A DNA stretch of 18,270 bases. It comes from CAYPTI01 sp964413525 [NCBI: uncultured bacterium]. GTDB taxonomy: Bacteria; T1Sed10-126. The DNA lies in the NCBI GenBank assembly GCA_964413525.1, contig CAYPTI010000015.1, positions 3,403 through 21,672 on the forward strand. Direction: 5' to 3'. Positions 1-7,376 of the stretch are shown here, one piece after another; the stretch's first letter is position 1, and each line of letters begins with the position of its first letter. The position numbers and the translations under genes were made by a program. The notes beneath the pieces were generated by a model. The model worked only from the letters and a program-made list of their open reading frames with translations, ran no database searches and was not told the DNA's origin.

Positions 1-5
1 GGCAT
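1..5 (-). CDS. possible start of a minus-strand gene cut by the window edge
   Basis: On the minus strand an ATG (complement of 3-5) lies 7 nt downstream of a GGAG ribosome-binding sequence (complement of 13-16). It also lies downstream of a good sigma70-like promoter (complement of 75-103). Only the first codon and two further bases are inside the window, so nothing can be said about the product. The call rests only on the ordered promoter, Shine-Dalgarno and ATG. It could be chance, but it gives a reason for the AT-rich promoter-like stretch on a strand that otherwise has no gene nearby. Confidence 0.35.
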
Positions 6-74
6 GGTATCTCTCCGGTTGGTGGGGCTTGACGTGATGATGAACGTTCCATCCTACCTTCGATTGAGATCTAA

Positions 75-103
75 ATTATATCCAAATTAGACCGTAACGT
101 CGA
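75..103 (-). promoter_or_regulatory. sigma70-like promoter reading towards the left edge
   Basis: The minus strand carries a perfect TATAAT (complement of 75-80) and, 17 bp upstream, TCGACG (complement of 98-103), which matches TTGACA at four of six positions. The stretch is conspicuously AT-rich in a GC-rich window. It would drive the putative gene whose ATG is at position 5, leaving a leader of about 60 nt. Confidence 0.45.
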
Positions 104-421
104 GTTCGGAGGGCGACCGCATCCGGCTTGTAGGCTCTGTGCCGGGGCCCGTTGAATTCATTCAACCCGGTCGTTTGGCCGGACATCGGCCTCGCCGGAC
201 TGTCGAGTGGAACGGTAAACTGGATTCCGAAATGAGATGCTTCCTACGAGAAGCTTCTCGAAAGCCGTTCGGAAACCGCTGGTACCCGTGAAGTAATTCC
301 TACGGTCGATTGATTAGCAGGATAATCAGAACCGAATCTCGGTGCAGTGGGTACCGGTGATGGATGGTCAAACCGAGAAACGAACTTCGTTGGTTCGTTT
401 GAGTATGGGAGGTGAGGTTCC
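104..421. other. non-coding stretch with short palindromes, upstream of the cupin gene
   Basis: No credible gene is visible here; the open frames lack ribosome-binding sites and any recognisable protein pattern. It holds an inverted repeat GTTGAA-N4-TTCAAC (151-166), a perfect 14-bp palindrome CGAGAAGCTTCTCG (247-260), and a stem upstream of the cupin gene (378-400, listed separately). A weak promoter candidate for the cupin gene is GATAAT at 321-326, with a poor -35 (TTCCTA, 297-302, 18-bp spacer). The palindromes are the sort of site a dimeric repressor could bind, but no regulator can be assigned from sequence alone. Confidence 0.4.
378..400 (+). repeat. perfect 8-bp inverted repeat in the cupin leader
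   Basis: AAACGAAC (378-385) and GTTCGTTT (393-400) form a perfect 8-bp stem around a 7-nt loop. The stem ends 6 nt before the GGGAGGTGAG ribosome-binding sequence (407-416) of the cupin gene. It has no following T-tract, so it is not a simple intrinsic terminator. It may be an operator for a dimeric regulator or an mRNA hairpin that influences translation. Confidence 0.5.
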
Positions 422-748
422 GTGGTGGACCGCTGGGCACCCGTTGAGGAAGTCCGGACGATCTCCAACTGGTTACGGGAGCCGGCCGAAGATCGGAAGC
501 AGGCCCGTGAACGCGGGTGGGTGGTGAAGGAATGGAACGACTCCCCGGGGGCCTACCATCCACCCCACGACCATCCCTACGACCACCGGGTCGTCGTGGT
601 TGAGGGGTCGATGGAATTCATCGTGGAAGCCGAGACCTTCCGGCTCGGGAAAGGGGACGCGCTGGATTTACCGGCCGGTGTACCGCATGAAGCGAACAGT
701 GACCCGGAGCGGGGGTGCCGGTACTGGCAACTTCAACCTCCGGAGTGA
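422..748 (+). CDS. small single-domain cupin protein
   Basis: This 108-residue protein is a single cupin barrel. The first cupin motif is seen as a His-x-His pair followed by a third His and a Glu-Gly (PPHDHPYDH then VVEG, residues about 46-62). The second is GDALDLPAGVPHEAN (about 78-92), with the usual PAGxPH turn and third metal-ligand His. The likely role is binding a divalent metal and a small ligand; the substrate is unknown, since cupins range from isomerases to dioxygenases and sensors. The GTG start at 422 is chosen because GGGAGGTGAG ends 5 nt before it. The gene converges with the XRE regulator gene and their 3' ends overlap by 16 bp, so the two transcripts are complementary at their ends. 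It has no signal peptide and is probably cytosolic. Confidence 0.85.
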   Translation: MVDRWAPVEEVRTISNWLREPAEDRKQARERGWVVKEWNDSPGAYHPPHDHPYDHRVVVVEGSMEFIVEAETFRLGKGDALDLPAGVPHEANSDPERGCRYWQLQPPE

Positions 749-1089
749 CGGCGCCTATTCTCAAGGAACTCAAGAATGTCTCGCCGTTCCTCCGGATCCA
801 GTCCGTCCAGCAGGGATGCCGTTCCCTCGACCGGTTCGACCCGAGGGGCCTCCTCGTCCTCCGGGCCGGGCACGATCTGCCAGCTTGAGTCTTCCCGCTC
901 GATCACCAGCCGTCCGTCCAGGGACCGGAGGATCCGGGCCAGAGCCTGGAGGGGTGGGATCCGGCGGTTGTTCTCGTAGTACGAGATGGACGGGGCGGGA
1001 AGATCGCTCCGGTCGGCCAAATCCCGCTGAGAGGACCCCTCCTCACCTCGTAGTTGTTCCAGCAGATCGCCCAAACGTTGACCGGCCAT
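733..1089 (-). CDS. XRE-family helix-turn-helix transcriptional regulator
   Basis: This 118-residue protein has an N-terminal Cro/C1-type helix-turn-helix (residues about 5-62). The pattern is that of XRE proteins: a QRDLADRS helix, the recognition segment PAPSISYYENNRR, then P-P-L-Q-A-L-A-R-I-L. The C-terminal half is acidic and ends in a short helical segment (DPEERRDILEFLENRR); I recognise no ligand domain there. I chose the ATG at 1089 because AAGGA lies 9 nt upstream and the protein then begins just before the HTH. An upstream GTG at 1164 would add 25 residues of no family resemblance. The target is unknown. A gene of this size often represses its own promoter or a neighbour's. The convergent cupin gene is notable because XRE and cupin domains are commonly fused in one regulator. 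Confidence 0.85.
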   Translation of the reverse strand: MAGQRLGDLLEQLRGEEGSSQRDLADRSDLPAPSISYYENNRRIPPLQALARILRSLDGRLVIEREDSSWQIVPGPEDEEAPRVEPVEGTASLLDGLDPEERRDILEFLENRRRHSGG

Positions 1090-1258
1090 TCGTTTCCATC
1101 CTTTCGTGACGGAGCGGGTCCACGGTTCCTGAATGTTGTTCCTGATAACACGTTTGATCGTCAACCGGGCCGCCAGGGGGATATTTTCAGAGACCTGTGG
1201 GCGAATCCATTCGACCGGGGATGATCCCGAGACGCGGATCGATCCGTCCGGGTTCCGT
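1090..1258 (-). promoter_or_regulatory. upstream region of the XRE regulator gene
   Basis: This 169-bp gap separates the glycosyltransferase stop from the regulator start. It contains a perfect 12-bp palindrome CGGATCGATCCG (1235-1246) just downstream of the glycosyltransferase, with no T-tract. Near 1154-1164 is TTGA-TCG-TCAA, whose complement TTGACG resembles a -35 box. I could not find a matching -10 at 16-18 bp, so no promoter is assigned. An autoregulatory operator for the XRE protein could sit here. Confidence 0.3.
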
Positions 1259-2413
1259 TCAAAACTCCAGCCGGTCGGCGGCGTCGAGCCGACGGTTTTT
1301 CCAGCGGGGACCCCCGTAGATCAGATGATGGAACAATGCCATTATGCCGAACCCGGCATACAGAACAAGGCCGGGGAGGATCGTGAATCCCCAGAGTACG
1401 GAATGGGGGAGTTCCCGGTGCAGTCCGAGTCCGATCAGGTGAACCAGAACCATGGCGGATCCGAACAGAACCCAGCCGGGGACGCCCGGGCTGAACCCTG
1501 CAAGCCATCCGAGAAACGGTACGACATGAGTGAGCAAAAATCCCAGTTCGAGAAGCAGAAGAAAGCCCCACCGGTTGTCAAGTCCTTCCAGCAGGTGTTT
1601 GGTGAGCCCTTCCACCGTTTCACGGGCCGACCGGTACATCACGGTCGAGAGTCCCGGGGTGGCCCGGACCCATAACCCGCCGCCGATCGATTGAACTCGC
1701 CGTGCAAGTTGTCGGTCCTCGGCGATGGCCCACCGGACCGCCCGGTGTCCCCCGACGTCCTCGTACAGCGAACGAGAAAACAGCATGAATCCCCCTGCGG
1801 CCAGCGCTTCCGGTCGGTCCGGATCGTTGACGTAGCGAAGCGGATACAGGAGGAGCAGAAACAGCCCGAGCAGAGGAACCACCATTTTCTGGAAGATTCC
1901 GGGGCAGTGGACGGTGGGAAACAGAGAATGGAGGGTCCGGGGGTGGTCGACGGCCCGGGGCATGATTCGGGACAGAAGGTTGGAGTGGAACCGGATGTCC
2001 GCGTCGGTGAACAGGAGCCAGTCGTGGCGCGCTTCCCGAGCCCCCTGGCGAGCCGCCCAGGGCTTCCCCTTCCATTCGTCGTCCGGCCGCGGCTCCCCGT
2101 CGATAACCCGGAGGTTCGGATCCTCCATCGAGTCCAGGATGGAACCGGTCTGATCGGTGGAGCGGTCGTTGACCACGATGACTTCAAATTCGGGATACTT
2201 TTGGTCAAGCAAGGTCGGGAGACAGTCGGGGAGGTCGTCGGCCTCGTTTCGGGCCGGGACGATGATGGAAACCGGTGGATTCTTGTTCGGAGCGGGCTCA
2301 CCGGATCGGACGGACCATTCGTATCGCCAGGGTTTTCCGAGGACCAACCGTCCGGCCGCGTACAGCCAGCCAACCAGCGCCAGCCCCGAGCACAGGATCA
2401 GTACATTGGTCAC
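1259..2413 (-). CDS. membrane family-2 glycosyltransferase, HpnB/CrtQ-like
   Basis: This is a GT-A fold family-2 glycosyltransferase of about 384 residues. One transmembrane helix comes first (about 4-24). The catalytic domain follows, with VSIIVPARNE (48-57), VVNDRSTD (80-87), KGKPWAARQGA (115-125), the DxD metal motif in TDADI (136-140) and the acceptor-side EDRQL (232-236). Hydrophobic helices follow at about 178-195, 284-305, 315-332 and 343-365. The KGKPWA signature, the helix layout and the length match hopene-associated glycosyltransferase HpnB and the carotenoid enzyme CrtQ, so the acceptor is probably a polyprenoid or other membrane lipid; I cannot choose between them. The GTG at 2413 gives the family length and has a GGGGGT sequence 9 nt upstream. 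A GTG at 2458 would add 15 residues without a ribosome-binding site. No hopanoid or carotenoid gene is in the window. Confidence 0.8.
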   Translation of the reverse strand: MTNVLILCSGLALVGWLYAAGRLVLGKPWRYEWSVRSGEPAPNKNPPVSIIVPARNEADDLPDCLPTLLDQKYPEFEVIVVNDRSTDQTGSILDSMEDPNLRVIDGEPRPDDEWKGKPWAARQGAREARHDWLLFTDADIRFHSNLLSRIMPRAVDHPRTLHSLFPTVHCPGIFQKMVVPLLGLFLLLLYPLRYVNDPDRPEALAAGGFMLFSRSLYEDVGGHRAVRWAIAEDRQLARRVQSIGGGLWVRATPGLSTVMYRSARETVEGLTKHLLEGLDNRWGFLLLLELGFLLTHVVPFLGWLAGFSPGVPGWVLFGSAMVLVHLIGLGLHRELPHSVLWGFTILPGLVLYAGFGIMALFHHLIYGGPRWKNRRLDAADRLEF

Positions 2414-2428
2414 GGGGTATCGACCCCC
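2414..2428 (-). promoter_or_regulatory. small hairpin covering the glycosyltransferase ribosome-binding site
   Basis: On the minus strand GGGGT-CGAT-ACCCC forms a 5-bp stem with a 4-nt loop (complement of 2414-2427), immediately before the GTG at 2413. Its left arm overlaps the only Shine-Dalgarno-like sequence (GGGGGT). If 2413 is the real start, the hairpin would limit translation unless opened. Short GC stems are common by chance in this base composition. Confidence 0.3.
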
Positions 2429-2658
2429 AAGATGGACGGAGGTGTTTTTCAACCGCACGGTTGAACTGACCGGACGGAGGGTCCTGCGATAGGATCGGGG
2501 TCGGGTTGATGGTCGGGAGCGTCCTGCACGTCAGCCCGGTCGCTAGCCTAACATGGGGGGCTGATCTGACCCGAAGTGGTTGAGGCTCACGGAAGCAATC
2601 GGTCCGTGGGCGGTGACATTCCTTGTGGAAAACCGTACGTACGGGGAGCGTCCGTCTC
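2429..2658. other. divergent intergenic region between glycosyltransferase and ABC module
   Basis: The two genes diverge here, so promoters for both must lie in or near this gap, but I see no pair of boxes good enough to name. The clearest element is a perfect 12-bp palindrome CCGTACGTACGG (2633-2644), ending at the edge of the GGGGAG ribosome-binding sequence (2643-2648) of the ATPase gene. Its position suggests an operator or a hairpin in the leader of the export module. Confidence 0.4.
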
Positions 2659-3330
2659 ATGGAACCGCTGGTGGAACTGAAGGAAGTCCGAATGTCGTAC
2701 CCGGTGGGGGAGGAGAGAGAATCGGTTCTACGGGGGATTAACCTCACGGTCGAACCGGGTTCAATCGTGGCGGTCATGGGGAAGAGCGGCAGCGGAAAAA
2801 GCACGCTTCTGAACCTGATCGCCGGGCTGGACGTTCCCGACGAGGGAACCGTGACGGTGGTGGGTGAATCCCTCACGGACCGGTCGGAACGGGCCCGGAC
2901 CCGGCTTCGCCGGAAGAACATCGGGATGGTGTTTCAGTTTTTCAACCTGGTCCCGTCCCTGACCGTGCGGGAAAACCTGATCTTTCCGCTGGAGTTAAAC
3001 GGGCTTCCGGTGGAGGAGCGGCCCGAACGGATGATGGATCGACTGGACCTCGGGAACCTGGCGGATCGTTATCCTTCGTCCCTTTCCGGTGGGGAGCGTC
3101 AGCGAACGGCCGTGGGGAGAGCCCTGATCCACGATCCGTCCCTGATCCTGGCGGACGAACCGACCGGGAACCTGGATCACGACCTTTCCCGCCGGGTGCT
3201 GGATCGGTTTCGTGAACTCTGCCAGGACCGGGACGTGGGGGTCGTTCTGGCCACCCATTCGGAGATGTGTGCCTCCATCAGTCACCGCCGGTATCAGCTT
3301 CGCTCCGGCCGGTTGCACGAGTCAACCTGA
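2659..3330 (+). CDS. LolD/MacB-type ABC transporter ATPase (AttE-like)
   Basis: This is a 223-residue ATP-binding subunit. Walker A is GKSGSGKST (41-49), the Q-loop glutamine is 93, the signature LSGGE is 142-146, Walker B is LILADE (162-167) followed by PTGNLD, and the switch histidine is 200. The length and the PTGNLD sequence place it in the LolD/FtsE/MacB group, which powers FtsX-type permeases that extract or move lipids and lipoproteins rather than import nutrients. The ATG at 2659 starts at the domain edge and has GGGAG 11 nt upstream; an upstream in-frame TTG (2623) would add 12 residues with no support. Its stop is 2 nt before the permease start, so the two are translated together. 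With the permease and secreted lipocalin-like protein downstream, it looks like AttE of an AttEFGH-type system. Confidence 0.9.
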   Translation: MEPLVELKEVRMSYPVGEERESVLRGINLTVEPGSIVAVMGKSGSGKSTLLNLIAGLDVPDEGTVTVVGESLTDRSERARTRLRRKNIGMVFQFFNLVPSLTVRENLIFPLELNGLPVEERPERMMDRLDLGNLADRYPSSLSGGERQRTAVGRALIHDPSLILADEPTGNLDHDLSRRVLDRFRELCQDRDVGVVLATHSEMCASISHRRYQLRSGRLHEST

Positions 3331-3332
3331 CG

Positions 3333-5792
3333 ATGGACTGGACGATCATCTGGCGGGACGTCCGGTTCCATCCAGTGACGTGGTTGGTCTGTGTGCTCGG
3401 GGTGGCCGTCGGAGTCGGCGCCTGGGTGGGCATGCAGACGGCCGCCACCCAGGCGATCTCCGCGTTTGAGGACTCCGTAACGGCCACGGTGGGTCGGGCC
3501 ACTCACGTGGTCGAGCCGGCCAGTGGCCCGCTGGATGAGTCCGTCTGGGAACAACTTGTTTCCCGAACGGACGAACCGATCTCACCGGTGATCGAGGGGA
3601 CAGCACGCTGGAACCGGAAGGACGGATCCGTGGAGACCCTTCGGATCGTCGGGATGGATCCGGTTACGTACCCGGTGTTTCAACCCATGGGCGAGACGGG
3701 AGAATCCCTTCCCCTGGATCGGTTTCTCTCCGGGGCATCCGTGGTGTTCGCGGGAGGCGGAATCCCTTCCCGATCGGCCCTCCGGATTCAGGTGCCTTCG
3801 GGGGAACGGGAGGTCGAAGTCGTCGGTCGGGTGTCCGAGGAGACCGGCGGACGGGTTCTCTACATGGACGTGAACCTGGCTCAGCGGCTGTTGAATCGAA
3901 CCGGTGAGCTGGATCGAATTCTCATCCGGACGGAGGACCCGGCGCGGCACGAGAGGGTACTGCCCGAAGGTGTGTATCTGCTGGAGACCGGTCAACGGAT
4001 GGCTTCCACCCGGAGCCTGGTGGAATCCTTCCGGTGGAACCTCTACGCGCTGGGGTTTCTGGCCCTGTTCGTGGGGGCGTTTCTGGTCTACAGCTCGATG
4101 CTGGTCATCACCACCCGTCAGCGGTCGACGCATTCCCTTCTGCGAACCCTCGGAATGGAGGGGCGACGGGTTCTGAAACTGGTTTTCCTCCAGGTGTTGG
4201 TGCTGGGGGGACTGGGGACCCTGCTTGGACTGGTCGGGGGATTGCTCGCCGCAGGTCCGCTGGGGCACCTGGTCAGCGGAACGGTTGATCAGCTGTTTAC
4301 CCCGCTCTGGGCGAGCGGGGAGGTGGTCCGCCCGGAGGTCCTGATCGTGGGCTTCGTCATGGGGTTGATCGTCACCATCGCCGGAGGCATCGGACCCGTG
4401 CTCGGGGTCCGTTCCCTTCCTCCCCGGGCCTGGGAGCGATCCGGCGAGGAGGCCGGGGACGGTGTCCCCGGAATTTGGGTTCAGATCCTGGGTGTGGTTG
4501 GGTGTGCGGGAGGGGCGGCCGGCTTGATCCGGGCCACCTCAACCAGTCTTCTGGCAGGGTTTACGGCCTGTTTTTTGCTGGCGCTCGGCGGGGCGTTTCT
4601 CTCCGGACCGTTGCTTGAATTACTGCGGACCCTCCCCTGGAGAGGAATGTGGGAACGGATGGCCAGTCGGAACCTCGTCCGGCTCGGCGGACGAATTCTG
4701 GTCGTCACCATGACCCTGACGGTGGCGTTTTCCATGCTGCTGTCGGTGTCGTTGATGGTCGGGAGCTTCCGAACCTCCGTCCGGGACTGGGTGAACACGG
4801 TGATCGCGGCGGATGTTTACGTTTCGGCCGCCGAACAGCAGGGTTTGTCGGGAGGGGAGGGAGTGTCGGAATCGTTTCTGGACCGTCTCCGTCAGCGGCT
4901 CCCGGAGGCCACGGTTGTTGTTCAGCGTGAAACGACGGTTCAGACCCCGGAGGGGGCTCCCCTGACGGTAACGGGGATGGAGGTGGGGCCGGTTCGAGAA
5001 CAGGGAATGCTGCGGGTAGGACAATCTTCTCCGAACGCCTGGGAGCGGCTTCGGGAAGACGGGGTATTTGTCTCGGAACCGGGAGCCTACCGGCTGTCGC
5101 TGGAACCGGGGGACCGGTTGACTATACCGCTCACGGGCCAGCCCGATGACGTCCGGACCGTGGTGGGCATCGTGGAGGGGTACTCGACCGATTGGGCTCA
5201 GGTATACGTGGACCAGGCCTGGATGGCCAGCTGGGACCGACCGGTCCCGATAACCGATCTCGCCGTGTTTTCGGAGGAGCCGGTTGAGGACCGGCTCCGT
5301 TCACTGGCCGGGGAATTTGGCTATTCGGTACGCTCCAACCGGGAGTTGAGGAACCGGGCTCTGGAGGAGTTCGACCGGACCTTTGCGGTCACGGACATCA
5401 TGCGTGTGATCGCCGTGCTGGTGGCGGTCATTGGACTGATCGCCACGATGATTGCCCTCAATCAGAACCGCCTGGATCAGTTTGGAACCCTGTCCGCCGG
5501 CGGAGCATCCCGGTGGCACCTGGTCCGGTTGATGGGTGGGGAGACGGCCGGTATGACCGTCGTGGCCCTGCTGGCGGCCCTGCCGACCGGGATGGGACTC
5601 TGCTGGTTGCTGCTGCACGTGATCAACCGGCGTTCGTTCGGCTGGACCATCGGAATGGACCTGACGATCGGCAGTTTTCTGGAACTGGGGGTGGCGGCCG
5701 GGGTCGCCTGGCTCCTGGCCATGGGGGTGCCGGCCTGGACCGTGCTCACCACGCCCCTGCGGACTCTTCTCGGGGAGGTGGGTCGACCGTGA
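3333..5792 (+). CDS. double FtsX-domain ABC permease (fused AttF-AttG-like)
   Basis: This 819-residue inner-membrane permease has about ten predicted helices: one near residues 14-32, three around 237-345, two near 380-430, one near 460-480 and three in the last 130 residues. Two large non-membrane segments (about 40-230 and 490-685) would be periplasmic. This is the duplicated FtsX/MacB arrangement seen in YbbP-like permeases, where one polypeptide does the job of two half-permeases. It partners the upstream ATPase (gap 2 nt). The downstream gene for a CrtC/AttH-like secreted protein overlaps its stop by 4 nt. By this context it corresponds to AttF and AttG joined. The transported substrate is unknown; family precedent favours a lipophilic or lipoprotein cargo moved out of the inner membrane. 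The ATG at 3333 is chosen over upstream in-frame starts that lie inside the ATPase gene. Confidence 0.85.
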   Translation: MDWTIIWRDVRFHPVTWLVCVLGVAVGVGAWVGMQTAATQAISAFEDSVTATVGRATHVVEPASGPLDESVWEQLVSRTDEPISPVIEGTARWNRKDGSVETLRIVGMDPVTYPVFQPMGETGESLPLDRFLSGASVVFAGGGIPSRSALRIQVPSGEREVEVVGRVSEETGGRVLYMDVNLAQRLLNRTGELDRILIRTEDPARHERVLPEGVYLLETGQRMASTRSLVESFRWNLYALGFLALFVGAFLVYSSMLVITTRQRSTHSLLRTLGMEGRRVLKLVFLQVLVLGGLGTLLGLVGGLLAAGPLGHLVSGTVDQLFTPLWASGEVVRPEVLIVGFVMGLIVTIAGGIGPVLGVRSLPPRAWERSGEEAGDGVPGIWVQILGVVGCAGGAAGLIRATSTSLLAGFTACFLLALGGAFLSGPLLELLRTLPWRGMWERMASRNLVRLGGRILVVTMTLTVAFSMLLSVSLMVGSFRTSVRDWVNTVIAADVYVSAAEQQGLSGGEGVSESFLDRLRQRLPEATVVVQRETTVQTPEGAPLTVTGMEVGPVREQGMLRVGQSSPNAWERLREDGVFVSEPGAYRLSLEPGDRLTIPLTGQPDDVRTVVGIVEGYSTDWAQVYVDQAWMASWDRPVPITDLAVFSEEPVEDRLRSLAGEFGYSVRSNRELRNRALEEFDRTFAVTDIMRVIAVLVAVIGLIATMIALNQNRLDQFGTLSAGGASRWHLVRLMGGETAGMTVVALLAALPTGMGLCWLLLHVINRRSFGWTIGMDLTIGSFLELGVAAGVAWLLAMGVPAWTVLTTPLRTLLGEVGRP

Positions 5793-6919
5793 GAGACGCG
5801 ATCATCCTCGCCGTCGTCCTGTTGCTTCTGTCGGCTCCGGTTACCGTCCCGGAACTCCGGGCGGCCGATTCGTTTCTCGAAGCGTCCCCGGACCGGAGGC
5901 TGGAGTTCCCGGAGGACCACGCCTCACAACCCGAGTACCGGACGGAGTGGTGGTACTTTACCGGGGTTTTGAACGCGAAGGAGACCGGCAAACGATTCGG
6001 CTATCAGGTTACGGTCTTCCGGAATCGACTCACCCCCCGTGACCCTTCGATCAAGCACCCCTGGGTGACAAATCAGGTATTCCTGGCTCACCTTGCGATC
6101 AGCGTTCCGGGATCCGGACGGCACCGTCACACCCACCGGTTGATCCGCGGTCATCCCGGCCTGGCGGAGGCCGACACCTCCGTACCGGGGCGGGTCCGGG
6201 TCGGGGATTGGACGGTGAGTTGGGGAGACACCTGGACCATCCGCGCGAAGGGCACGGGATACGGGGTTGATTTGACACTGAAACCGGAGGGACCTCCGCT
6301 GCTTCACGGTCGGGACGGTTATTCTCGCAAGGGACCCTCCCCGGGCCAGGCATCACACTATTTCAGTTATCCCCGGATGGAAACCCGGGGTCAATTGAAC
6401 ACCGATGGGGAGACCTACACCGTGGAGGGGACCACCTGGTTTGACCGGGAATTTTTCTCCAGTCAGCTCAGTCCGGAGCAGGTGGGCTGGGACTGGTTCG
6501 GGGTGAGGTTGTCCGACGGGTCCGACGTAATGGTGTTCCGATTGCGGGAGCGGGACGGATCCATCTCTCCGACCAGCTCGCTTACCCTGCGAAGGCCCGA
6601 TGGAACCGTAGAAACGATGACGCTTGAAGAGGACCACTTTACCGTCCGGCGGAGGTGGACTTCGGAGGAGACCGGAGCCCGGTACCCGGTGGAGTGGGGG
6701 CTTGCGGTTCCGGAATTGGACCTTTCCCTGACCGTCGAATCCGAGTTTGACGATCAGGAACTGACGTTTGAACGGCCCGTCTCGCCAACGTACTGGGAGG
6801 GGATGGTACGGGTTTCCGGGGAGCATGACGACCGGGAGGTAAGCGGGGCAGGATATTTGGAACTAACCGGGTACGATGAACCGGTCGGGGGGAGTCTCCT
6901 CGGGGGTGAGGGCAATTGA
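5789..6919 (+). CDS. secreted CrtC/AttH lipocalin-like protein (carotenoid 1,2-hydratase fold)
   Basis: This 376-residue protein has a Sec signal peptide: a short N-terminus, a hydrophobic run at about 5-15, and probable cleavage after LRA near residue 25. The mature part shows the family hallmarks EWWYFTG (53-59), FGYQVTVFR (70-78), WFDREF (217-222) and GWDWF (233-237). These define the CrtC/AttH family, two lipocalin-like barrels often named carotenoid 1,2-hydratase. When the gene sits behind an ABC ATPase and FtsX permease, as here, the usual name is AttH, and a periplasmic lipid-binding or carrier role is more likely than carotenoid hydration. The GTG start overlaps the permease stop (GTGA, 4 nt) and is preceded by GGAGG 10 nt upstream. 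Longer in-frame starts lie inside the permease gene and would bury the signal peptide. Confidence 0.85.
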   Translation: MRDAIILAVVLLLLSAPVTVPELRAADSFLEASPDRRLEFPEDHASQPEYRTEWWYFTGVLNAKETGKRFGYQVTVFRNRLTPRDPSIKHPWVTNQVFLAHLAISVPGSGRHRHTHRLIRGHPGLAEADTSVPGRVRVGDWTVSWGDTWTIRAKGTGYGVDLTLKPEGPPLLHGRDGYSRKGPSPGQASHYFSYPRMETRGQLNTDGETYTVEGTTWFDREFFSSQLSPEQVGWDWFGVRLSDGSDVMVFRLRERDGSISPTSSLTLRRPDGTVETMTLEEDHFTVRRRWTSEETGARYPVEWGLAVPELDLSLTVESEFDDQELTFERPVSPTYWEGMVRVSGEHDDREVSGAGYLELTGYDEPVGGSLLGGEGN

Positions 6920-6944
6920 AGGAACAAACTGAGAACCGTATGAT
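6916..6944 (+). promoter_or_regulatory. promoter for thioredoxin gene
   Basis: TTGAAG (6916-6921) is followed by a 17-bp spacer and TATGAT (6939-6944), matching the sigma70 consensus at four and five of six positions. It overlaps the stop codon of the upstream gene and would start a leader of about 20 nt before the thioredoxin ATG. Thioredoxin and the genes after it can therefore be expressed apart from the ABC module. Confidence 0.6.
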
Positions 6945-6972
6945 ATCCACGATTCTGGAAAGGAGGACAATG

Positions 6973-7302
6973 ATGACGGCACCCAAGGCGATCACATCCG
7001 ATGAGTTTACGGACGAAGTGGAGACGTCGGACCTGCCGGTCCTGGTGGATTTTTGGGCCGAGTGGTGTGGACCCTGCAAACAGCTCGAACCCCGAATTGA
7101 AGAACTGGCCGAGGAACTCGACGGCCAGGTGAAGTTCTGCAAGGTTGACGTGGACGAGAATCAGGAGCTGGCCGGTCAGTTCGGCATCCGAAGCATCCCT
7201 ACGCTGTTGTTGTTTGACGAGGGAGAGAAAGTCGATCAGATCGTGGGCTCGGTTCCGAAGGAACGGATTCGGGACAAACTTGAGCCCCTGTTCGCGGAGT
7301 AG
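6973..7302 (+). CDS. trxA: thioredoxin
   Basis: This 109-residue single-domain thioredoxin reduces disulfides in cytosolic proteins using electrons from thioredoxin reductase. The WCGPC redox motif falls at 31-35, so the cysteines are 32 and 35, as in the E. coli numbering. The buried Asp26, Pro40, Lys57 and the SIPT cis-proline loop (about 75-78) are also present. Two ATGs lie in tandem (6970 and 6973). I prefer the second: AGGAGG (6961-6966) is then 6 nt away rather than 3, and the numbering agrees. It has no signal peptide, so it is cytosolic. It lies 53 nt after the lipocalin-like gene but has its own promoter-like sequence, and 74 nt separate it from the ligase gene. No terminator is visible between them. 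Confidence 0.95.
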   Translation: MTAPKAITSDEFTDEVETSDLPVLVDFWAEWCGPCKQLEPRIEELAEELDGQVKFCKVDVDENQELAGQFGIRSIPTLLLFDEGEKVDQIVGSVPKERIRDKLEPLFAE

Positions 7303-7376
7303 TCCGGCCTTTCCCGCCTCGCACTGAATTCATTCGTTCCGCCGTTCGTTCATCTTCGACAGGGGAGAGAACCTCG

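Noticed and set aside
1691-2464. 257-residue plus-strand frame opposite the glycosyltransferase
   Set aside because: The minus-strand frame has clear GT2 motifs and membrane helices; the plus frame has none.
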